Under the pieces are notes generated by a model that made no database searches, had not been told where the DNA came from, and saw nothing but the letters and a program-made list of their open reading frames with translations. 64,000 nucleotides of DNA from Flectobacillus sp. BAB-3569 (GTDB lineage Bacteria > Bacteroidota > Bacteroidia > Cytophagales > Spirosomataceae): contig NZ_NJFZ01000022.1 of the NCBI RefSeq assembly GCF_002270355.1, positions 1 to 64,000 on the forward strand, read 5' to 3'. Positions within the stretch are counted from its first letter, which is position 1, and each line of letters begins with the position of its first letter. Shown piece by piece: positions 1 through 8,224 of the stretch. Both the position numbers and the translations under genes were made by a program.

Positions 1-71
1 TCTTACTTGTTCAACATCTTTCACGATATACGTCAAACGGACATAAGACATAGAGAAGTAATTCTCGCAGG

Positions 72-187
72 TTTTATGGAGCCGATAGGACTGGTGTTCA
101 CCTCTTCCCATCTCGAACAGAGTAGTTAAGCCCAGTACCGTTGATGATACTGCAATCAAATGCGGGAAAGTAAAAAAGCTCCAAAAT
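72..187 (+). rRNA. rrf: 5S ribosomal RNA
   Basis: The conserved 5S core is readable: CACCTCTTCCCAT followed by CGAACAGAGTAGTTAAGCCC and a GATGATACTGC stretch. The ends form helix I, with TTTATGGAGC near 73-82 complementary to GCTCCAAAATA at 178-188. Internal CTGG near 91-94 can pair with CCAG near 132-135. The length of about 116 nt is normal for 5S. The sequence is somewhat divergent from the usual Bacteroidota 5S, for example CATCTCGAAC where CATTCCGAAC is usual. It presumably ends an rRNA operon whose 23S gene lies before the window; positions 1-71 look like the 23S-5S spacer. Exact ends are inferred from helix I. Confidence 0.85.
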
Positions 188-200
188 ATTACAAAGACAG

Positions 201-230
201 AAGCCACTCCAAAAGAGTGGCTTTTTTGTT
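201..230 (+). terminator. Rho-independent terminator after 5S rRNA
   Basis: A perfect 7-bp stem, GCCACTC (203-209) with GAGTGGC (215-221), is followed by TTTTTTGTTTT. It lies 14 nt beyond the 3' end of 5S and should end the rRNA operon transcript. Confidence 0.85.
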
Positions 231-237
231 TTACAAG

Positions 238-400
238 GCTCAGTACCGTTGAGGATACTGCAGGCTACGCGCTGAGAACTCAGTGTCCCAGACTGTGCGT
301 CCCAATCATGCAGAGAAAAGCCATAAAATATTACAAAGAAATGTTAGCGACCTCGATAGGGTGGCTTTTTTGTTTTACAAGGCTCAGTATTGAGGATACG
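238..400 (+). repeat. Decayed tandem copies of the 5S 3' segment and terminator
   Basis: After the terminator the sequence repeats itself. Positions 241-262 resemble the 5S stretch 132-153 (CAGTACCGTTGAGGATACTGC against CAGTACCGTTGATGATACTGC). Positions 323-338 repeat the ATAAAATATTACAAAG that follows 5S. The 29 nt at 217-245 recur exactly at 361-389 (terminator T-run plus TTTTACAAGGCTCAGTA). A third fragment, TTGAGGATAC, lies at 390-399. The second hairpin (about 345-367) has lost perfect pairing. The copies look like remnants of unequal exchange and are not functional 5S genes. Confidence 0.7.
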
Positions 401-620
401 ATACTTTAAACAAAGCACTATAAACAAATAGATGAGAATAATGTCCTACAACATCTTACCTTATCACTAAGACTTTGTGTTTATAATATTTGATTTTGCT
501 ATTTGAGTATTTTGAAGGATAGAATAAAATTTTGACATATAGCTCTTATCTATTGATTTTGTCACTTTACTATATTAATTTAAAGTATAAATTCAATTGT
601 AAATAGCTTTTCTACATTTT
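401..620. other. AT-rich spacer, no gene seen
   Basis: This stretch lies between the rRNA end and the secreted protein gene. It is very AT-rich and holds no open frame, hairpin or repeat I can support. It should contain the promoter of the following gene, but no clear TTTG/TAnnTTTG pair is visible. Confidence 0.4.
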
Positions 621-1904
621 ATGAAAAATCTACTCCAAATACTTTTGCTAAGTATCTATTGTACTTCTGCTATAGCCCAAATAAATTTATCTGGTGCTGG
701 ATATTCTCAGGACTTTAATCAATTGGCTTCAGGATTACCTCAAGGATGGTCTGTGAGAACTGGTGCTAGTGTGAATAGTCTAGGCAATGATGTTTCAGGT
801 GATTTTGTAGCTACGCCTACTCCAACAGTTATTGGAGCAAATGGAACATACTGGAAGAATACCACGGCAAAATTTAAAAACTTTGCCTCCTTCAAAAGTT
901 CATTAATCGGAAACTATGTGCAGCAAGCAAGTGAGACTGATAGAGCCTTAGGCGTAAGACAAAGCTCAACATTGGGAGATCCGGGTGCTGCGTTTGTACT
1001 TTGTATTGCTAATACACAAGCATTCCAAAATTTTCAATTATCATTTGATTTACAGTCTTTAGATGATACTAATGGCGAAAGACAAACAATATGGTCAGTT
1101 GATTATGGCATAGGAGATAACCCATCTGCTTTTTCAACTATATCAACAGGGCATACAACTGGAGCAAATCAGGTTTTTAGTAATCGTATAAACACTACTC
1201 TTCCTGCATCTGTTAATAATCAAAACCAAAAAATATGGATTAGAATAGTAGCACTCTCAGCTTCAACGAATCCATTAAATGCCCCAAGTCCGACGCGAAC
1301 ATCATCTGCTATTGATAATTTTAGCCTCTCCTATCAACTTATGCCAACTCCTATTACGCTGAGTAGTTTTACAGGAGAAGTCTTGTCAAATCAAGTAACG
1401 CAATTAAAATGGACAACTATTGAGGAGTTGAACAATGCATATTTCTCTATTGAACGATCTAATAATATGCTTGATTTTAGAGAAATAGCTAGGGTAATTT
1501 CTCAGGGAAACTCAAAATCAGAGAAGTTATATAGTCTGCTGGATAAACAGCCAGAAATGGGCTTAAATTACTATAGACTTTGTCAGATTGATAATGACTC
1601 GACTAAAGCCTGTTTTAAGCCTATTGCGCTGAAAACAGCGTGGGTTGACGCAGGACAACAGGTTAGTATATATCCATCCTTATTTTCAAAAAATCAGCCT
1701 TTATTACTAACTTGGATACGAGAAGAGACACCCTATATTGAGATTTATACAATAAATGGAACTTCAGTAGCTTATGAAATACAACAAGATGGGGGTAAAA
1801 ATTACGTTATTCGATTGAAAGAAGATACCTTTAAGGGTTTAGCTATTGTTTCAGTATGGTGGAATACTACCAATATATTGACCCAGAAGATATTAATTGA
1901 ATAA
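621..1904 (+). CDS. Secreted protein with T9SS-type C-terminal sorting domain
   Basis: The 427-residue protein has an N-terminal signal peptide (MKNLLQILLLSIYCTSAIAQ, cleavage near residue 20). Residues about 25-235 form a Ser/Thr/Asn-rich beta-type region opening with YSQDFNQLASGLPQGW, a pattern seen at the mature start of many secreted Bacteroidota proteins. Residues about 240-335 (ITLSSFTGE...LKWTTIEELNNAYFSIERS) match the fibronectin-like module that often precedes the sorting domain. The last 80 residues (IYPSLF, YIEIYTINGTSV, and the end TQKILIE) have the spacing of a type-A T9SS C-terminal domain. Export through the type IX system to the cell surface or medium is therefore inferred. 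No enzymatic domain is recognised, so the function is unknown. Confidence 0.75.
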   Translation: MKNLLQILLLSIYCTSAIAQINLSGAGYSQDFNQLASGLPQGWSVRTGASVNSLGNDVSGDFVATPTPTVIGANGTYWKNTTAKFKNFASFKSSLIGNYVQQASETDRALGVRQSSTLGDPGAAFVLCIANTQAFQNFQLSFDLQSLDDTNGERQTIWSVDYGIGDNPSAFSTISTGHTTGANQVFSNRINTTLPASVNNQNQKIWIRIVALSASTNPLNAPSPTRTSSAIDNFSLSYQLMPTPITLSSFTGEVLSNQVTQLKWTTIEELNNAYFSIERSNNMLDFREIARVISQGNSKSEKLYSLLDKQPEMGLNYYRLCQIDNDSTKACFKPIALKTAWVDAGQQVSIYPSLFSKNQPLLLTWIREETPYIEIYTINGTSVAYEIQQDGGKNYVIRLKEDTFKGLAIVSVWWNTTNILTQKILIE

Positions 1905-1909
1905 AATAA

Positions 1910-1934
1910 GAAAAGCTGGATAAACCAGCTTTTC
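1910..1934. terminator. Bidirectional terminator between convergent genes
   Basis: AAAAGCTGG (1911-1919) pairs with CCAGCTTTT (1925-1933) around a short ATAAA loop. The A-tract and T-tract on the two sides let it serve both the upstream plus-strand gene and the minus-strand helicase gene ending at 1940. Confidence 0.75.
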
Positions 1935-1939
1935 ATGTA

Positions 1940-4900
1940 TTAAGAGAATAAATCGATGATATCGTCTTGAGATAGTTTTTTCAAGAAACCTTCCTCTGTA
2001 CTAATTAAATCTTTAACCAAATCCTTTTTCTTTTCTTGTAGTAAAAGAATCTTTTCTTCAATGGTATCCTTACAAATCATTCGATAGGCAAATACATTTT
2101 TCTTTTGTCCGATACGGTGTGTACGGTCGATTGCTTGTTGCTCAACGGCTGGATTCCACCACGGGTCAATTAAATAAACGTAGTCTGCCTCAGTAAGGTT
2201 GATACCCACGCCACCTGCTTTGAGACTCATTAAGAACACACGACAGTTTTCGTCTTCTTGGAAACGATTTACACGATCTTCTCTATCTTGGGTTTTACCA
2301 TCAAGATATTCGTATGAGATATGATGTTTTTCAAGATGTTCTCTGATTAAATCTAACATTTTGAGGAATTGACTAAAAATCAAAATTTTATGATTTCCAG
2401 CGTTCTCCTCTATCTCCCTTACAATTTCATCTAATTTAGCCGAATTATTTTCAAGTGGTATTTCTGTGTTAATTAATGCAGGACTATCACAAATTTGACG
2501 TAGTTTCAGTAAACCTTCAAGAATCAAGAATGAAGCTTTTTCTTTACCATCTGTAGCCATTTTTTCTACTAGCTTCTGACGGTATTCTTCTCGATAAGAA
2601 TCATATACTTTTCTCTGCTTTTTATCCATTTCACAGAAAATAATACTTTCAGTTTTTTCTGGTAAATCTTTAGCTACTTCCTCTTTAGTTCTTTTTAAAA
2701 CAAAAGGATAAACAATTTTGCGCAAGTGTGCGGCCTGTATTTTATCTTGTCCTTTGTCGATAGGTGTGGCAAATTCTGATTTGAAAAACTCTTGACTACC
2801 TAATAAGCCAGGGTTGATAAACTCCATTTGAGAGAATAAATCAAATGTATTATTCTCGACAGGAGTACCTGTCATGACAAGTCGATTTTGAGCGTTTAGC
2901 TGTTTAACCGCCTTTGAAATCAAAGAATCTGGATTTTTGATAGCTTGGGACTCATCCAAAACAACATAGTTGAATGGAAATGATTTGAATAGCTCAATAT
3001 CCGAACGAACCATACCGTAGGTTGTTAGAATAATATCATACTCGTGCCAATGGTGATTGTTTTTTTGACGAGTACCGCCACGATGTACAAAAAGCTTCAA
3101 GTCTGGGCAAAACTTACTTGCTTCAGCTTGCCAGTTGAAGATTAGAGTAGTTGGCAGAATAACAAGGTTTGTGGTGTCCTTATGACGATTTTGTTGTTCT
3201 TGTAAAAAAGTCAACATCTGTAAAGTCTTACCAAGACCCATATCGTCGGCTAGAATACCACCCCATTTGAACTCATCAAGAAAGGAAAGCCATTTGTATC
3301 CTTCGAGCTGATAGTCACGTAAGGTCGCTTTTACGTTGTGAGGAACAGCCACATTTGGAAGTTGCTTGAAATTGAGTAATTTTTGCTTTTTCTCAAATAA
3401 TTCCTGTTGAATAGCAAAATTATCAATATCTGCACCCAGTTCATCCAGAAGTGAAAAGTGGAGTTTTGAGACTTGAAGGTTTTCTCCTTTAATTTTACCC
3501 AACTTAAAGATATGCTCATATTTCATTAGCCATTCTTCTGGTAAAATCCCTAAAGTTCCATCTTTGAGTTCTACATAATTCTGTTTTTTCAAAACAGCTT
3601 TTTGAATTTCTTTAAGAGAAACGGTCTGATCGCCGAATACCACCTCAATTTTCATGTCAAACCAATCAATTCCTGAGCTGGTTTTGACAAAAAAAGTAGC
3701 CTTATTCGGATTGTATTTGAATTTCTTTAATTCTTGAGTACCAAATATCTTGATATTCTCTTTCTTCATTTCTTCGAAGAAATTAAATAACCAATCATTC
3801 TTTAGTACTTCGTTGAAACTTAAGTGAAAAAATGAATATTGCCCTTGCGATTGAAATTCAGCATGCAATTTCTGAATCTTCTCAAAGATTTCTTTTTCTA
3901 GAACAGCATTTCGCTCTTGTATGAGTATATCCCCATTATGATAATCGAGACGACTAGATTTGTGGTCGTACGTAAATTCGTATAGGATAGGTTCTTTTTT
4001 GGGCACTATAGCTTTTTTAGAACCACGTTTTGGGGGTACGATTTCAACAACAGGCTCTTCGGGTAAAATTTGAGAATAAACAAATCTTGGAACAAAAAGA
4101 AGATTATTGTCTTCTTCTTTCAACATTAGTTTGGCTTCGATAAACTGCAACTCTTCCTTTTGGATATGCTCCTGAAGGTTTACTTCTAAATCAAATTTCT
4201 GACTTAAAGGAATAATGAAATCGTGAACAAAGCCTTCAAAGTCCTCTTTTTTTACCTTAATTACCCCTTGGTTGTCGAGATAATGTAAAAGATTGGCAAT
4301 TTCGGGTGATGCTACTTTATGTAACTGTTCTCCGTATTCACGTATCCAAAAGCTATTGAGATTAAGTAATGAAGCTAGTCGAATGCGTTTTTTGAGAATA
4401 CGTGTGTAGCCTTCTAATATAATAAATTCAGCATCTTGGCGAAGAGTAAAAAACGGGATCACCCTTTCGCTGGATAACGTGATTGGAGTTAATTCGTGGT
4501 GCGAATTGAAATAAGGAGAGCTTGCTAGAAAAACATTTTTACCCTGTAATAAGTGAAATACTTTGTCTAGTTGCTTGCTCATATACTCCTCAATAATTGG
4601 TAGAGTATCTGCCGAAACTTGTTCACGGTCAAGATAATCGTGGAAGTAATTGAGACGTATTTCTTTTCTTTTAGCAAAAGATTGAATACCATCAGCATTG
4701 ATGCTATTGATGGTATGAATTACCTGTAAATCTTCGTCAGAGAGTTGTGGGAAATCTTTGAACTGAGCAGAGTCGAAAGACTTAAAGCCTGACATTTTGC
4801 CTTGACCGTTGATTTTGCAGGAATGCACCTCAAATTGAACATCGTTGAGATATTTGGCCTCTTTGAAATGAACCACATAGATAATCTCACGAGTTTCCTG

Positions 4901-5812
4901 AAGGTTAGTTTCGTCGGTATTGATTTGAAAAGCATACTCTTCTGGACGGAAAATCTTATTGTTGATGATACGCCAGTTCTGATAAGAGCTAATTTTCTGA
5001 ATGCTTTTGTCTAACTTAACTAATGCTACAGAGCCATCTTGATTGATTTTGAAGTCAAATTTTCCCTTCAAATCATCTTCTAAACTGAAGCCGTATTCTT
5101 GAAGAAGTTTATTTTTTTCGGAAGTATAATCACGCATTTTGTCAAATGGATTATACGTACCGTATTTTTCTCGAATAGCTAAAATAGCTTGAAGTTTATG
5201 CACACAAAGCTGCGCGTCGATAGAGGCGTGGCAAGAACAAGAGGTAAAAATTTCTTGATTAAAACGTAGACGTTCAACTTTTACATGAAATGTTTCTTGT
5301 TTGTTGGATACATCTACTTCAGCAACACCATTGAGTGCATGGGTGATATTTACCTGAAATAGGTTATCATTACGTTTTTTCCAGTCCTCTTCCTGTACCA
5401 ATTGTTTAAGCGACCAATCATCGAAGGAGCCAATTTTTAGGATATGTTGGGCTGTAATAAACTTTGGTTTTGCAGCAGTTGTAGAAACTTTTGACGAGGT
5501 TGGGTTCGTTTTGATATATTCCTTTAAAGATAAAAGAGCAGCTACACGGTGTTTGCAGATACCCCCCCAATCATATTCGCAGTTACACTTAGTTCGAATA
5601 ATTGAGCCATTCCAATTTTTGATGTCAACTTGATAGAGTTTTGGTCCTGACTCGCTTTTTACTTGATATTTAGCTTCACCATCGCCTTCCAATTGGATGC
5701 TTTCGAGCTTACAAGCTTTGCTTTGAAATAACTGTACTCCTTTATTATGAACTTTAGGTAACGAATTCCCTTTTAAGAACTTATCTAATTTATCGCTAAT
5801 CACTGAAGACAT
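1940..5812 (-). CDS. SWIM zinc-finger SNF2-family DEAD/DEAH-like helicase
   Basis: The 1290-residue protein is a Swi2/Snf2-type ATP-dependent DNA translocase. Two SWIM-type zinc motifs sit at the N-terminus: C76-x-C78...C86-x-H88 and C192-x-C194...C203-x-H205. A long lineage-specific middle region follows. The C-terminal 450 residues hold the motor: Walker A in LADDMGLGKTLQ (about residue 855), a Walker B variant DESQ (about 952), VMTGTPVEN, and the C-terminal helicase lobe ending in DRTHRIGQ (about 1232). A basic linker (PPKRGSKKAIVPKK) lies mid-protein. Likely roles are nucleoprotein remodelling or transcription-coupled processes, but the substrate is unknown. A TATCTTTG element (minus strand, 5841-5848) upstream resembles a Bacteroidota -7 box, without an obvious -33 partner. 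Confidence 0.92.
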   Translation of the reverse strand: MSSVISDKLDKFLKGNSLPKVHNKGVQLFQSKACKLESIQLEGDGEAKYQVKSESGPKLYQVDIKNWNGSIIRTKCNCEYDWGGICKHRVAALLSLKEYIKTNPTSSKVSTTAAKPKFITAQHILKIGSFDDWSLKQLVQEEDWKKRNDNLFQVNITHALNGVAEVDVSNKQETFHVKVERLRFNQEIFTSCSCHASIDAQLCVHKLQAILAIREKYGTYNPFDKMRDYTSEKNKLLQEYGFSLEDDLKGKFDFKINQDGSVALVKLDKSIQKISSYQNWRIINNKIFRPEEYAFQINTDETNLQETREIIYVVHFKEAKYLNDVQFEVHSCKINGQGKMSGFKSFDSAQFKDFPQLSDEDLQVIHTINSINADGIQSFAKRKEIRLNYFHDYLDREQVSADTLPIIEEYMSKQLDKVFHLLQGKNVFLASSPYFNSHHELTPITLSSERVIPFFTLRQDAEFIILEGYTRILKKRIRLASLLNLNSFWIREYGEQLHKVASPEIANLLHYLDNQGVIKVKKEDFEGFVHDFIIPLSQKFDLEVNLQEHIQKEELQFIEAKLMLKEEDNNLLFVPRFVYSQILPEEPVVEIVPPKRGSKKAIVPKKEPILYEFTYDHKSSRLDYHNGDILIQERNAVLEKEIFEKIQKLHAEFQSQGQYSFFHLSFNEVLKNDWLFNFFEEMKKENIKIFGTQELKKFKYNPNKATFFVKTSSGIDWFDMKIEVVFGDQTVSLKEIQKAVLKKQNYVELKDGTLGILPEEWLMKYEHIFKLGKIKGENLQVSKLHFSLLDELGADIDNFAIQQELFEKKQKLLNFKQLPNVAVPHNVKATLRDYQLEGYKWLSFLDEFKWGGILADDMGLGKTLQMLTFLQEQQNRHKDTTNLVILPTTLIFNWQAEASKFCPDLKLFVHRGGTRQKNNHHWHEYDIILTTYGMVRSDIELFKSFPFNYVVLDESQAIKNPDSLISKAVKQLNAQNRLVMTGTPVENNTFDLFSQMEFINPGLLGSQEFFKSEFATPIDKGQDKIQAAHLRKIVYPFVLKRTKEEVAKDLPEKTESIIFCEMDKKQRKVYDSYREEYRQKLVEKMATDGKEKASFLILEGLLKLRQICDSPALINTEIPLENNSAKLDEIVREIEENAGNHKILIFSQFLKMLDLIREHLEKHHISYEYLDGKTQDREDRVNRFQEDENCRVFLMSLKAGGVGINLTEADYVYLIDPWWNPAVEQQAIDRTHRIGQKKNVFAYRMICKDTIEEKILLLQEKKKDLVKDLISTEEGFLKKLSQDDIIDLFS

Positions 5813-5967
5813 TTATCGTGCGTGTATTTTGATTAATCCGCAAAGATACGGATATTAGATATGGTAATTCTGGAAAATTTCGAAAAATCCAGAAAATATT
5901 CAAATCTTATTGATTTTCAATGAGTTTTGTTACCAATGAGATTTTACACCAAATCATATTTATAGTC

Positions 5968-8067
5968 ATGACACCTTTTGCACGCTTCCCTTTTTTGAGG
6001 TATGTAATATGCCTTATTGTTGGAATTTTATTGGCTCCCTATTTTGCTGGCTACTGGTTTGGACTTTTGATTAGTCTGACGAGCCTTTTCGTCTTGTACT
6101 TTTTTGCTTACCTAAAACTCCCAAAGTATCTAACAGGATTGTTGGGCTTGTTGATGATGATTAGCGTAGGAATCTTGGTGGTTGATATAAAAAGAGAAAT
6201 CCTTCTCAAAAATCATTATTCTGACTTTACCGATACAAAAGCGGTTCATTTAGTAGAAATCGTAGAAATGGTAGAAGAAAAAACTAATTCTTGGAAGGCA
6301 ATTGCCGAAGTAAAAGAGGTGATTAAAAATGATACAATATATTCAAGTCATGGCAAAATTTTATTATATGTCGATAAAAAAGCAGAAAGAAAGCCAGAGT
6401 TGAGAGAAAAATATTGGTTGGTTAATCACCTTCAAAAGATTGAGGCTCCCAAAAATCCTTATGAATTCGATTTCCAAAGATACATGGCCTTGCAAGAAAT
6501 CTTCGACCAACAGTATGTCAGAAAAGGTGATTTTGTATATGCTGGCAAAACTGAACATAAAAGTGTGTATTGTTATGCGATGCTGTTGAATCGCTATGCA
6601 GATAGGGCAGTGGTGAAGTCCATTCCCAAAAAATCTGTACATGGTGTAGTTAATGCTATGGTTTTGGGCGTAAGAGACGAATTGGATTCGCCTTTGATGC
6701 AAGCCTATTCGGCAGCAGGCGCTATACATGTACTGTCGGTGTCGGGGATGCACGTCGGTATTATTTATCAAGTGCTGGTTATATTATTAGGCTTTATTAA
6801 AAAAAGAAAAAGCCGATGGGGACAAACTACTTTCGTTCTTGTGGTGTTGAGCTTGCTTTGGTTTTATGCTTTCTTGACAGGACTTTCATCTCCTGTATTA
6901 CGCTCGACATTGATGTTCTCGATGGTCTTGATTGCGGAGTTTATCCACAAAAAACAAAACACCTATAATACGGTAGCATTCTCTGCTTTTGTATTGCTTT
7001 TATGGAATCCTAATTTCATTTTTCAGGTTGGGTTTCAGCTTTCCTATTTGGCAGTTTTGGGAATGTTATTTTTTCAACCTTTATTAGTTAAATTGTGGAT
7101 AACTGATATCCACAGAGGTTTTCATGTAAGAATATTATACTGGTTTTGGGAACTGACTTGTGTGTCGATCGCTGCTCAATTGGCTACTTTTCCACTGACA
7201 GTATATTACTTTCATCAATTTCCCTTATACTTCTTATTAGCCAATCCTTTTGTAATAATCTTTTCTACTTTAGTGCTTTGTGTAGGTTTGTTTTTTATTG
7301 TTATATATCCTGTTTTTCAGTTATTTAAGATAAATTTTGTTCTTGATTATCTAGCTAAGTTTTTAGAGTTTTTGACAGACTTATTAAATTATTCGGCCAA
7401 AATAACAGAGAAATTACCTCACTCGATGATGCAATTTTTACACTTTTCAAAATTAGAAGTAGGCTTAATTTTTGCACTGTTGATAACTTTTTCTGCATTG
7501 TGGATAACTAGGTCATTTGTGTGGATAAAAAGTAGCGTTTTATTGCTAATTATATTGATACTTCTGCAAGTTGAAGAACAAATTAATATTAGTGTGCAAA
7601 AGCAATTAGTTATCCACAGTATCCCGAAAGGGCACGCTATAAGTGTGCTTGATGGCACAAACGCATTGATTATTGGTGATAGTAGCTTTATCGAGAATAA
7701 GAAAGAAATGGGCTTTAGGTTAAGTAATTATTTCTCAGAAAGGGGAGTGAAGGACACCTTGAGTGAAAGTTTGTTAAAAACGAATGCTATTCGAGAACTA
7801 ACTTATCAACAATACAAATTGCTATATATCCCTTACAGACTTAATAAGCAGAAAGTCGTATCAAGCACCACATTTGACTGGATAATTATAGGTAACAAAG
7901 CAATCAAAAAACTAGAGGATTTAGATGGCTTAAAGTATAAAGCCTTGATTTTGGATGGTTCTTGTTCAGAATATTATGCACAAAAGATTTTGAAACAATC
8001 TGAGCAATGGGGAGTTAAAGCAGAGTATCTACGACAAACAGGTGCCAAAGTTTTGTTTGTAAAATAA
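5968..8067 (+). CDS. comEC: ComEC/Rec2-family competence DNA channel protein
   Basis: This polytopic membrane protein belongs to the ComEC family, which forms the inner-membrane channel for incoming single-stranded DNA in natural transformation. The N-terminus carries membrane segments and a soluble DUF4131-like OB region. The Competence domain is marked by the motif HVLSVSGMHVG and the LTGLSSPVLRSTLMF stretch, followed by several more transmembrane helices. The last 150 residues, where many homologues carry a metallo-beta-lactamase domain, look degenerate and lack its HxHxDH signature. An ATG at 5920 is in frame, but the Met at 5968 (MTPFARFPFLRYVICLIVGILL) gives the usual family N-terminus and is preferred. 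It is divergent from the helicase gene. No other competence gene lies nearby. Confidence 0.88.
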   Translation: MTPFARFPFLRYVICLIVGILLAPYFAGYWFGLLISLTSLFVLYFFAYLKLPKYLTGLLGLLMMISVGILVVDIKREILLKNHYSDFTDTKAVHLVEIVEMVEEKTNSWKAIAEVKEVIKNDTIYSSHGKILLYVDKKAERKPELREKYWLVNHLQKIEAPKNPYEFDFQRYMALQEIFDQQYVRKGDFVYAGKTEHKSVYCYAMLLNRYADRAVVKSIPKKSVHGVVNAMVLGVRDELDSPLMQAYSAAGAIHVLSVSGMHVGIIYQVLVILLGFIKKRKSRWGQTTFVLVVLSLLWFYAFLTGLSSPVLRSTLMFSMVLIAEFIHKKQNTYNTVAFSAFVLLLWNPNFIFQVGFQLSYLAVLGMLFFQPLLVKLWITDIHRGFHVRILYWFWELTCVSIAAQLATFPLTVYYFHQFPLYFLLANPFVIIFSTLVLCVGLFFIVIYPVFQLFKINFVLDYLAKFLEFLTDLLNYSAKITEKLPHSMMQFLHFSKLEVGLIFALLITFSALWITRSFVWIKSSVLLLIILILLQVEEQINISVQKQLVIHSIPKGHAISVLDGTNALIIGDSSFIENKKEMGFRLSNYFSERGVKDTLSESLLKTNAIRELTYQQYKLLYIPYRLNKQKVVSSTTFDWIIIGNKAIKKLEDLDGLKYKALILDGSCSEYYAQKILKQSEQWGVKAEYLRQTGAKVLFVK

Positions 8068-8224
8068 AAGCTTTGGTCAATGATACCTTACCCCATGTCG
8101 AAAAACTGTTACCATTCATCACAAGCTGTTTTTAAATTCGTGTATTAAAATCTATTTTCGTTATTGGATTATTTCTAAAACCCATACTAAAGTAAGTTTA
8201 TTAACTCAAACACAACTATTCAAC

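Noticed and set aside
238-345. A second functional 5S rRNA gene
   Set aside because: Only about 22 nt of 5S sequence are recognisable and the interior is replaced; helix I and the conserved core are missing.
6364-6771. Minus-strand open frame of 135 codons inside comEC
   Set aside because: Antisense shadow of a well-supported gene; no domain or signal recognised.
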